In this document: one piece after another, positions 1 to 8,887 of the stretch | How the letters are laid out: the number at the start of each line of letters is the position of its first letter | Position numbering within the stretch: position 1 is the first letter of the stretch | Position numbers and translations under genes: made by a program | Assembly: GCA_949825065.1 (NCBI GenBank) | Contig: OX463863.1 | Coordinates: forward strand, 18,461,240-18,525,239 | DNA length: 64,000 nucleotides | Source of the DNA: Odontocerum albicorne | Lineage: Eukaryota; Arthropoda; Insecta; Trichoptera; Odontoceridae | Direction of reading: 5' to 3' | The notes under the pieces: model-generated | Told to the model about the DNA's origin: nothing | Seen by the model: the letters and a program-made list of their open reading frames with translations, nothing else | Database searches by the model: none

Positions 1-37
1 AAATCAAGATCCTCGAAATAATGTGAATAGTACATTA
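1..37 (-). pseudogene. hAT transposase fragment, left edge
   Basis: These bases equal 20004-20040, the upstream end of the hAT C-terminal fragment described at 19642-20040. Only about ten codons (around YFEDLDF) lie inside the window here; the rest lies to the left of base 1. Confidence 0.6.
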
Positions 38-1197
38 GCGAACCAACCGAGTGTTCAATAAACAGATTTCTATTTGCTTCAATATTAACTCATTTAAAAT
101 CCTATCCTACCATTAAAAGCACAAAAACATCCTCAAATCTCAATCTAAGATACCGAAGAAAAATCTGTTTGACAATTCGTCTTGTATATATAAAGAAATG
201 ATAGCAAAAAAATAAATGATGGAAATGTAAAGAAACGTCCCAAAGATCGTAAAGTGCCCGTGCAAGAGCAGAGCTTCCTAACTGATCGGCGAACATCAAG
301 AAAGACGATGATTGGAAAGACAGGTTTAACCGTAACAAAACAACTGCAAAATCGTCTGAAGAGAAATTTTTCAGACAAAAACCAATCTGTGCTCTTTCAC
401 ATACCAGTTCTGTAAAAAGAAGAAGAAGAAAGCAGCCTGTGCCAGGGAGGGAGAATTTGTGTCTATGGTTATTTCTATGGCATTATTTGACACCCGCCAT
501 CGCTTGAGATGCGTATATTCCTTCACATATAGGACCTCACAGCCGTTAATCAAAAGAAAATACACCATATCTGGCGTATACTTCATACACAAAAGTTCAC
601 GACCATTTAAGAAGATACTCCGTCAGATATAGGAGCTTGGTATTGTGGTATTTTTGGTTTTATATAGGCATATTTTTGCCTCAGTTCAATTTGACAGTTG
701 ATCTGCTGAGGTAGCGATCACGGTAACATCAGTACAATTGAGGTTTTACACCTTTTTTTTCATTAACTATATTATTTATTTTACAATCAAATCAAGTTTT
801 TTGGTTTAAACTTGACTAACTTAACTTTGATTAAAAATTACATTTTGATGCCATTTAAAATGTAGTGATGCATCCATTCAAAATGTAATGTTCTGTGCAA
901 CTCAAACAAAAAATATTTTCTTAAACATTTTATATTTAAAATTAATCGATATGCCAAAATAGCACATTAAGCTTTGGATGTAGTGTAATGCATGTGTCCA
1001 GTGTCCATATAACATTGTAAATATTTTTAGAAGAACTCCCAAAAATAAATCTACACACAGCACTGACAAAGAAGATGGTCATGTCAGGAAAGTTATCATT
1101 TAAGAATATCTGGAACTGAATATAGTTTTATGCTTCTCCACGTCAAATGGTTGAACATATTATAAACTCAATGTTTGAATATTTCGAATGATTCCAG
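38..1197 (+). other. Upstream region of gene A1
   Basis: No protein-coding signal. It holds a purine stretch (418-440), a segment shared with every zinc-finger gene here (about 420-600), a TATA/Inr-like pair at 661-686 and an AT-rich stretch to the ATG. An AG at 1196-1197 after a short pyrimidine stretch (ATTCCAG) lies seven bases before the ATG and may be a splice acceptor, so a non-coding first exon near the TATA/Inr site is likely. This is inferred, not shown. Confidence 0.5.
661..686 (+). promoter_or_regulatory. Possible core promoter of gene A1
   Basis: TATATAGG at 661 is followed by the arthropod initiator-like TCAGTT at 681. The TATA-to-Inr A spacing of 22 bases is shorter than the usual ~30. 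The pair is kept in all five other gene copies, with TATAAAGG in type-B upstreams. Confidence 0.35.
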
Positions 1198-1204
1198 GTC
1201 ATAG

Positions 1205-2804
1205 ATGGATCCTCAGCTACACAAAAGGAGCGCAGAAGTAATGGTGAAAGAAGAAAAGGCAGAAGACGGAGATACTGCAGCAATGTTCCTCCAGTATATC
1301 AGTATACATGAGGCAGATATCAAGCAGGAATGTGCACAATATATCAGCGCAGATACCAGACATGATGATGATAATCCTACAGACCCAAGTACACTTATAT
1401 CGTTACAATTGCGATAGATATTGCAATATTGCGATAGATAATTTATTAAATATCAGAAATCCACTTTAAAACAATTTGATTGACACGCCAACAAGCACAA
1501 CGTAATGGCTGCCAAACGGAAAGACTTAAGAAAATTTATTTACAAAAATGACAATACGTGTATATCAATTTTTGTTTGATTACTTCAGTAGATTTGATCT
1601 TGTATGTTTTTTTTTGTAGATGTTATAGCCCAGCCATCTTGTGATACATTCAGTAAAGTAGTGACCTCAGAAATGAGTTTACTGAAGAAATCCCACGATT
1701 TTGAATTGGAAGGTTGTTCAGATTTTTTCATAAAACAAGAAAATGTAGAAGAGGACACTGCGCCAGTATTCCCTGATTTTGCTATTGACATACAGGAACC
1801 GGATATTAAAAAGGAATGTGATCGGGTCAGTAACACAGAGACTGTTGATGTTTGCGACACGCATGCAATAACAAGTGAGTGTAAATATTTGGATTATATT
1901 CTGAATGAGTTTTTCACTTTCTCATTAAATTATCAACAACGTAATCTTTTTTATTGGGGCTTAAAATAGGATTCAAGTTAAGTCAACACAAACAATAAAG
2001 GTAAAATGTTTGTTTCATTCCCTGTTTATTTTTTTCTTAGTTGACAATTCAATACAATAAATCGAAAAACAAACATTTGAGCAATGCTTGGTTACAAAAA
2101 GATAATCTATGATCTTTCTTTTAAACCCTTCAATATTTTTTCTTCATTTTCACATGTTTTTAGGTTCAGGTGATATGAGTAACCAATTCAGTAAAAAAAA
2201 ATGCAGTGAAAACATTTTTCATGGCAATTCTCACAAAAGGACACACTGTGAAGGGAATCCTTGCAGATGTGGACTATGTGAGAAGACATTGTCACGAAAA
2301 TGCCATTTAAAATCTCATGAAAGGATCCATAGTGGAGAGAAGCATTACAGCTGTGGACAATGTAACAAGATATTCACAGATAAAAGTAGTTTAAAAGTTC
2401 ATGAAAGGATACATAGTGGAGAAAAGCCTTACAGCTGTGGACAATGTAAGAAGACATTCTCAGATAAAAGTAGTTTAAAAGTTCATGAAAGGATACATAG
2501 TGGAGAAAAGCCTTACAGCTGTGGACAATGTAAGAAGACATTCTCAGATAAAAGTAATTTAAAAGCTCATGAAAGGATACATAGTGGAGAAAAGCCTTAC
2601 AGCTGTGGACAATGTAAGAAAACATTCTCACGACACTTTTGTTTAAAATCTCATGAAAGGATTCATAGTGGAGAAAAGCCTTACAGCTGTAGACAATGTA
2701 AGAAGACATTCTCATGTAAAAGTATTTTAAAACAACACGAAATTATTCATAGTGGAGAGAAACCTTACAGCTGTGGGCAATGTGATAAAATGTTCTCACA
2801 ATAA
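1205..2804 (+). CDS. Zinc-finger gene A1 (truncated by nonsense codon)
   Basis: Putative nuclear C2H2 zinc-finger DNA-binding protein. Three exons are read from the sequence: 1205-1388 (donor CAA|GTACAC), 1620-1874 (acceptor TTTTTTTGTAG, donor ACAA|GTGAGT) and 2164-2804 (acceptor GTTTTTAG). All junctions are phase 1, and the sum gives 359 aa. Exons 1-2 hold VKEE (14-17), IKQE (39-42), IKQE (99-102) and IKKE (124-127), which fit the SUMO consensus, inside two similar acidic modules. Exon 3 has six complete 28-residue fingers of the form C-x2-C-x12-H-x3-H with HSGEKP linkers, then stops inside finger 7 at KMFSQ. Copy A3 has AAA where A1 has TAA (2802-2804). Nine further finger repeats follow in frame downstream. 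It may make a shortened protein or be a decaying copy. There is no ZAD, BTB or KRAB domain. Confidence 0.75.
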
Positions 2805-3800
2805 TGTTATTTAAAGGGTCATGAAAGGATCCATAGTGGAGAGAAGCCTTACAGCTGTGGACAATGTACGAAGACATTCTCAGATAAAAGTAATTTAAAA
2901 GCTCATGAAAGGATACATAGTGGAGAAAAGCCTTACAGCTGTGGACAATGTAAGAAGACATTCTCACGACAATTTTGTTTAAAATCTCATGAAATGATTC
3001 ATAGTGGAGAAAAGCTTTACAGCTGTGGGCAATGTGATAAGACATTCTTACGAAAAAATGAGTTGAAATCTCATGAAAGGATTCATAGTGGAGAAAAGCC
3101 TTACAGCTGTGGACAATGTGATAAGACATTTTCACTAATAGATTATTTAAAATCTCATGAAAGGATTCATAGTGGAGAAAAGCCTTACAGCTGTGGACAA
3201 TGTGATAAAACATTCTTACGAAAATTTCAGTTAAAATATCATGAAAAGATTCATAGTGGAGAAAAGCCTTACAGCTGTGGACAATGTGATAAGACATTCT
3301 CACGACAATTTTGTTTAAAATCTCATGAAATGATTCATAGTGGAGAAAAGCTTTACAGCTGTGGACAATGTGATAAGACATTCTTACGCAAAGGTGATTT
3401 AAAATCTCATGAAAGGATTCATAGTGGAGAAAAGCCTTACAGCTCTGGACAATGTGATAAGACATTTTCACTAATACATCATTCAAAAGCTCATGAAAGG
3501 ATTCATAGTGGAGAAAAGCCTTATAGCTGTGGATAATATGATAAGACATTCTTACGAAAATTCCATTTTAAATCTCATGAAAGGATTCATAGTGGAGGAA
3601 AGCCTTACAGCTGTGGACAATGTGGAATAACATTCTCTTCTAAAAATAATTTTTGAAATATCATGAGTGTTCATAGTGGAGAGAAGCCTTACAATTTATG
3701 GATTATGTGATAAGAAATTGTTTCGAAAACGTGATTCACAGTTGAGGGAAGCCCTACTACAGCTGTGAAACACGTATGAAGACATTATCTGATTATGCAA
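2805..3800 (+). pseudogene. Detached 3' fingers of gene A1
   Basis: In the same frame as A1 exon 3, the rest of finger 7 and fingers 8-15 continue after the stop. Finger 15 has its first Cys changed to Ser (YSSGQC), and a second stop (Q to TAA, 3534-3536) follows in finger 16. Beyond that only degraded fingers remain (CGITFSSKNNF, then stops and frameshifts). The intact equivalent of these last fingers is seen in gene A2 at 23290-23598. Confidence 0.85.
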
Positions 3801-4133
3801 ATTTCATTTAATTATGTATATATTGGTCATGATTAAACCACACTTTTGTCAAAAATGTGTTTTTTTGTGTACGAGTAGTTGGTCTTTATATATGTGAAAA
3901 CATAACCTGGCAAAAGCTCGAATCAAAAATAATTATTTGTGTCTCTAATTCAATTAAAGCAATACCTCGTATCCCATTTTGTCCATGGCAATACCTCGTA
4001 AAGAGTGTTAAGCGATAGTGCTATAGAATTATTAACAAACATGACCGCCCGTTGACTGAAATGACGTGCATAACCCTCATTATTCACTGTACTATAGTCC
4101 ACGTGCTAGTTGTTTTGACATTTGATGTAGTGA
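3801..4133 (+). other. Spacer 3' of gene A1
   Basis: AT-rich spacer also present after B1, B2, A3 and A4. It contains the phrase AATACCTCGTATCCCA twice in slightly different form. No coding signal was seen. A polyadenylation site for A1 probably lies nearby but no single signal is convincing. Confidence 0.4.
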
Positions 4134-4846
4134 ATGTATTCGTTCAACGAAACCGATTCAGATAAATCTGCATCAACATTTGCTTCACTTGTAGATTACA
4201 TAAAGAATTATTGCCCTCAAGATAAAGAAGTAATTATATTCAGTGATGGTTGTACCTACCAAAATAGGAATAATATTTTGGCAAATGCATTGCTAGACCT
4301 ATCAATAAGAAGAGAGCAAAAAATTTCTTGAGCGAGGGCATACGCAAATGGAATGTGACTCTGTCTATAGTTGTATTGAAAAAAAAATAAAAACCGAGAA
4401 ATATATTTACCTAGTACGTATCTCTCTGTATCAAAGGAAGCGAGAAAAACTCCATTTCCTTATGAAGTCAAATGGATGAACTATGATTTTTTTAATGATT
4501 TTAGTGATTACAAATCACTGCGACTTAAAAGCATAAGGCCAGGGAGTAGTAAGGTTACAGACCTGCGACTACGAGCACTTCAATATTACAATAGAACGAT
4601 AAAATATAAATTAGATTTTACAAGTGATTGGCAAGATCTACCTCGGAGATTAAAAAATGTAAGCCAGAGAATTGAATGGCCAAAACTTAATTCATCTCCG
4701 AGGAAAGTAGCTTTACAAAAAAATCATCATCTCCAAGAACCTTAATCAGCCATTCCTCCAGATTGTTCCTCTTCCTATGACTGCCTTCCTCACGAATAAC
4801 ACTTTGGAAATTGTAGACTATTTGAACCAGAAGTACTAGGATAAAT
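4134..4846 (+). pseudogene. Transposase-like remnant (FSDGC/YQNRN type)
   Basis: Broken reading frame with pieces SDGCTYQNRN, IYLVR/YLPSTYLSVSKEAR, PFPYEVKWMNYDFFNDF and WQDLPRRLKN, closing with an HHLQE-like end. I recognise the style of insect transposon-derived proteins with a FSDGC..QNRN motif, but do not name the superfamily. There are stops at about 4329 and in the 4340-4400 stretch, and at least two frame changes. Shorter relatives lie at 17185, 23766, 36928 and 62903, and their differing internal deletions help to order the duplications. Confidence 0.5.
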
Positions 4847-5450
4847 AAATTATAATGTATAAAGTGTGTGTTTTTATATAGTTGGGTATTACTTCTCTGG
4901 GTCATATGTTATATATTTTAAAAACAATCATATTGGTCATATTATGTAATATAAATACTATTTTAGCATGTTCCTGTTTTGTATAGTGATTTTAAAATGA
5001 ATTATGTATAAAGTGTGTGTTTTTATATAGTTGGGTATTACTTCACTGGGTCATATGTTAAGTATTTTAAAAACTCATATTGTTCATATTATGTAATATA
5101 AATACTATTTTAGCATATTCCTGTTTTATATAGTGATTTTTAAATGAATTATAATGTATAAAGTGTGTGTTTTTATTGTAACAAGGATAAGTCCGTTTCC
5201 TTATGAAGTCAAATGGCTGAACTGTATAAAAACTGATTTACTTTATGGATACATAATATTTATTACATTTGCTTCTTTAATATACTCGTAGTTGGGTATT
5301 ACTTCACTGGGTCATATTATGTGGTATAATATTTTAAAAACAATTATCTTGGTCATATTATGTAATATAAATATTATTTTTGCGTATTCCTGTTTTATGT
5401 ATTGATTTCTAAATAAATTATAATGTATAAAGTGTGTTTTTATTGTAACA
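4847..5450 (+). repeat. About 150-bp AT-rich tandem repeat
   Basis: Three to four imperfect copies of a unit starting ATTATGTATAAAGTGTGTG and including GTTGGGTATTACTTCACTGG. The third copy is split by a block (5180-5285) that repeats CCTTATGAAGTCAAATGG from the neighbouring transposase remnant. Also at 23975-24595 and from 63608 to the right edge; deleted in unit III. Confidence 0.8.
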
Positions 5451-6756
5451 GACATTATTATTAGTGCATTTTTTAAAAGCAATTACTTGTAAGCCTCAAT
5501 ATTGTCACTTTAGTGGAAGCAATACCTCATATCCCACATAAGTAAAGGAAAAAAAATATTTTAAAAAAGTAAATAACTAATATAAAAAGTTTTTATGAAA
5601 AATGTACAAAAAACCTAATTCTACCCAATATATAATAATTAAAAAATGTAGATATTATGAAGTTTTTTGCCTCCCCTGTATAATTTGTATTAAGTGGCTT
5701 ACAAGGTATTGCTTCATCATGAGCGATATGCGGAACACTCTGTTCGTTCAAAGTGAAAAAGAGTTTTAATATCTAAAAGCATGTCACTCAATTACAGGGC
5801 TATAACTGTGATTTGAGCAGAGATCTCAAATTTTAACTTTTTTGACTGAATCATTTCACCCTGGCAAATTTTGTGGGTTAATAGAATATTTTAAACTAAT
5901 ATCAAAATTATTTAAAATGAATTGAACTTCAACTGTCCAAGTTTTAAAGCATGGATTTTTCTAAACGATATTTTCAATTTTTAAAGGAATCCTCTTTTTA
6001 AAAAAGTATCGCTCGGCATCACTATAATTTTAAAACATTTTTAAAAAGGACAAATTTGAGTCAATGTAATATTAATTATGAGTAAAAAAAATCATATTTT
6101 TACTGATACAATAAATTAAAAAAAAATTTTTTTTTACTCATACACTAATCATTCGAAAAAATATACTCATAACAATACTCAATCCAAAAAAAAATTTTTT
6201 TACTGATACAATAATTAATCTAAGTTAATAACTGTTTTTACTGATACAATAATCACTAAAATAAATTTCTTAATGAATCTAAAATATACATTTTATAACT
6301 TATACAATAATTAATCTAAAATATACATTTTATTACTGATACAATAATGAATGTAAAAAAATTTTTTTTTTACTGATACAATAATCAAACTAAAAAATAC
6401 ATTTTTTTTACTCATACAATTATCAATACATAATATTCTTTTCGTACAAAAAATGAGTTGAAGTTTCATTGCTTGTATTTTAACGTATCGTGTGTAATTG
6501 TTTTCTGATAAATGTTGACCACATTATAGTACAATGTGGGTTTACATGAAAAATTACATTTTAGATATTTAAAATGTATTTTTTAATTAATTGAAAGAAA
6601 ATACTTCATGTAACATAATGTGTAACTATTCAAGTTTTAAATAATAATATACCATTAATTTGGAATGATTTTTAGAACAAACATTAATTGAGAGAATCCT
6701 TTATTTTAGATGACGGACATGATATAAGTATGGAGAAATGTATATACCTATATGGA
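5451..6756 (+). repeat. AT-rich block with degenerate 35-40 bp repeats
   Basis: Non-coding. The block 5641-6740 recurs at 24768, 40925 and 50650 and holds conserved CACTCTGTTCGTTCAAAGTG. Positions 6070-6430 consist of degenerate tandem units built on ACTGATACAATAATNAATCTA with a poly-A/poly-T run in each. Unit number and poly-A lengths differ between copies. Confidence 0.75.
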
Positions 6757-7300
6757 TAAAGATTATCCCAATATGAGCGACGATTTTAGTCTGCAGGTTT
6801 GAGTTCTTGGGTCAGTTGGATCTTGTAGGCATGCAGATCCAGATGTTTCGTGAGAATTCGCTGTAAGGTGCTTCTTGAAACCTCTCTAATTCTTGTGAAT
6901 GATGACGAACTGATGTCCCTGTCCCTGGGGTTTCAGTAACACTTTCTCTCACTGCGGCTATATTTTCGAGTGAACGTCCGATACGAGGGTGCATGAGTGA
7001 CTTATTGTCCAGAATTGACGCAGTTTCCTCAATTTGTTTAATTAATCTTCGAATTGATGACTCATTTGGACTATTATTTCGACTGAAAATTCCACGAAGT
7101 TTACAAACTGTTTTAGCAAAACTTTCCCCATTTTTATAATGAATTTTAACAATAATAACGCGTTGTTCTTTCGTGTACCGTTCCATATTTACTAATCGTA
7201 AGATTGACAGATGTAGCATATGAAATTTTTAGAGCTGCCAACGTTATGAAAAAAAATGGCGCGAATTTTAAAACCAGCGCTCTTATTGGGACACCCCTAT
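6757..7300 (-). mobile_element. Deletion derivative of a Tc1/mariner-related element
   Basis: Ends are inverted: the left end carries a diverged CCCAATATGAGCG and the right end CAGCGCTCTTATTGGGACA. The cleaner copies at 18143 and 44710 show GTCCCAATAAGAGCGCC inverted at both ends. On the minus strand 7219-6812 encodes an N-terminal helix-turn-helix domain beginning MERYTKEQRVIIVKIHY, followed by GRSLENIAAVRESV, typical of the arthropod HTH (DUF4817-like) transposase family. The reading jumps to another frame near ICMPTRSN and runs straight into the terminal repeat, so the catalytic domain is missing. Non-autonomous and about 544 bp. Confidence 0.8.
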
Positions 7301-7406
7301 AATTCTTCCAAATATCAAATTCAACAGTACTCAGTTATATAGATTTAAATAATACAAATGGATTCAACATGTTTTATAGTAATGCTATAATCTTATAATA
7401 CTATTA

Positions 7407-7520
7407 GAGGTGCATGACAATGAGGTAACGCATTGGACTTACGTGCGGAATGTCATAGTTTCAAATTCCGCACTGTGCTGTCATAGTTTCGAATCCCGAA
7501 TGTCATAGTGTCAAATCCCG
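7407..7520 (+). repeat. tRNA-derived SINE-like repeat, T-arm triplicated
   Basis: It begins GAGGTGCATGACAATGAGG (box A-like) and has a box B-like GTTTCAAATTCC, spaced as in a tRNA. In this copy the T-arm region is present three times (GTCATAGTTTCAAATTC, GTCATAGTTTCGAATCC, GTCATAGTGTCAAATCC). Less altered copies are at 26507, 18710 and 45277, where box B is GGTTCAAATCC. I cannot fold a convincing anticodon arm, so this is a SINE head or tRNA relic and not a working tRNA gene. Confidence 0.55.
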
Positions 7521-7799
7521 CACACTCCCCTCAAATGACACAGACATTCATCACTATTTATAAGTAACATATTCATCACTATTTATTATGTGATCCGTAC
7601 ACCAACCAATCAATTTGATTGTCCAGCAACCGATCAATTTGATTTTTATTCATCACCATCTCTTTTGAGCTTGACATGTTACTTTCGATTATTGTTGCAA
7701 AAAAATTTTTTGGGGTGGCTGTTAAAATTTTTCCACTTCCGCGATGATTAACAAAATCACAACTACGCTCTTGATAATTTGACAGGTTTCGACCACGAT

Positions 7800-8341
7800 A
7801 GTTTGTATAACCATTTCACTTGACCAAGACCATAACAATAGAACCTTTAAATGTGCCCAGTTTTTTCAAATATTCAACTGTTCTTTCCCTCTCCGGCAAA
7901 ACATCAATCAAATTACCAATATGACTGTACTTTGATGGTAATGCTCTTAACATGTAGTTAATTTTTTCTAGTTCAGCTACAGTGGCGCCGGCTTGTTTAA
8001 GTTCGTTCACAGACCTCAACATCATTGAAAAATGAACATAAATTCGAGTAATTCTTTAAGTTAATATTTTCTAGGTTATTACTACACACGATCTATAATG
8101 ACGTGGAAGTTTTTAAACACATGTTATCAAATTTAGTTATTATTTCAAAAACAGAATCACATTCATGGATGTATTCCAACTGCTTGTTGGTTATCACACC
8201 ATATATATAATTTGTTGCTTGTACATCCTTTTTTCCCCATTCCTCCTTATTATCTTTGGCATGAGCCCTTCGCAGGATCACTTCTTTGCATTTTTGTTAT
8301 TGTAAGAATTTTAACATTCTTACTTTCCATTGGAAGTATTG
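7800..8341 (-). pseudogene. copia-type gag remnant
   Basis: On the minus strand, starting at FQWKVRMLKF beside the LINE A junction: then KEVILRRAHAKDNKEEW and ATNYIYGVITNKQLEYI, then ELKQAGATVAELEKINYML and ALPSKYSHIGNL, in the order expected for the gag (UBN2) region of Ty1/copia elements. A frame break lies near 8090-8030. This copy has lost the segment with the zinc knuckle that is still visible at 26890 and 52700. No LTR, protease, integrase or RT was found. Confidence 0.7.
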
Positions 8342-8521
8342 TTCACCGTTTCGGAGCTCTCAACAAGACGGTGTAAGCGTATGCTGAGTCTGACCAAGAA
8401 AGTTTGTGAAAGTAAGGGATACAAGTATGCCTGGATAAAATCGGGTCGTGTGTGTGCTAGAAGGGAGGATGGCTCTGCAATAATCTACATAAGTAAAGAG
8501 TCAGACCTGTCCAAACTCTGA
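8342..8521 (+). pseudogene. LINE A ORF1 C-terminal piece, copy I
   Basis: About 60 codons, FTVSELSTRRCKRMLSLT then ESKGYKYAWIKSGRVCARR and ISKESDLSKL, ending at a TGA. This resembles the C-terminal domain of insect LINE ORF1 proteins related to baculovirus FP (zinc-finger/coiled-coil ORF1). The start is lost to 5' truncation; upstream codons in this frame belong to the copia remnant. Confidence 0.7.
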
Positions 8522-8887
8522 CAAATGGATCCTATCTCTTTCATGGCGCACGACAGAATGATTGAATCTGGACTTGTTTTTGTTGAGGTATGGCTCTGTT
8601 TTTTCGTGAATGTTTTTTCCTTATCCAAGGCTTTAAACTTCTCTCTCCACGTACAATTTCATACAATTAGCATCCCTCGGACTTCTAATCAACTGCCTTT
8701 CTTGATGGTGATATTTCCTATATATTGCTTTAAATTTTCTACCTCTGTATATATCTGCATCGGTTTCTTTATTTTAGTTGCAGTCATTCATTTGCATACA
8801 CACTTAAAATCTGTGAACACAAAAGCTTAATCTTTTATCTTACAATTATTTTCGTAATCACCAAACTAAGCTGTTTGCCTGAGGTTA

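Noticed and set aside
102..592. Minus-strand frames of 73-78 codons upstream of each type-A gene
   Set aside because: Low-complexity hydrophobic translations of AT-rich upstream sequence; not kept in type-B upstreams and no homology seen.
2374..3549. Long antisense open frames across the zinc-finger arrays (up to 343 codons, repeating [20 protein letters not shown])
   Set aside because: They are the exact complement of the repeated finger codons; openness follows from the repeat, and no family or start context supports them.
8525..8830. 101-codon frame MDPISFMAHDRM between LINE A ORF1 and ORF2
   Set aside because: Hydrophobic and without recognisable domain; sits in the inter-ORF spacer and is shared only through duplication.
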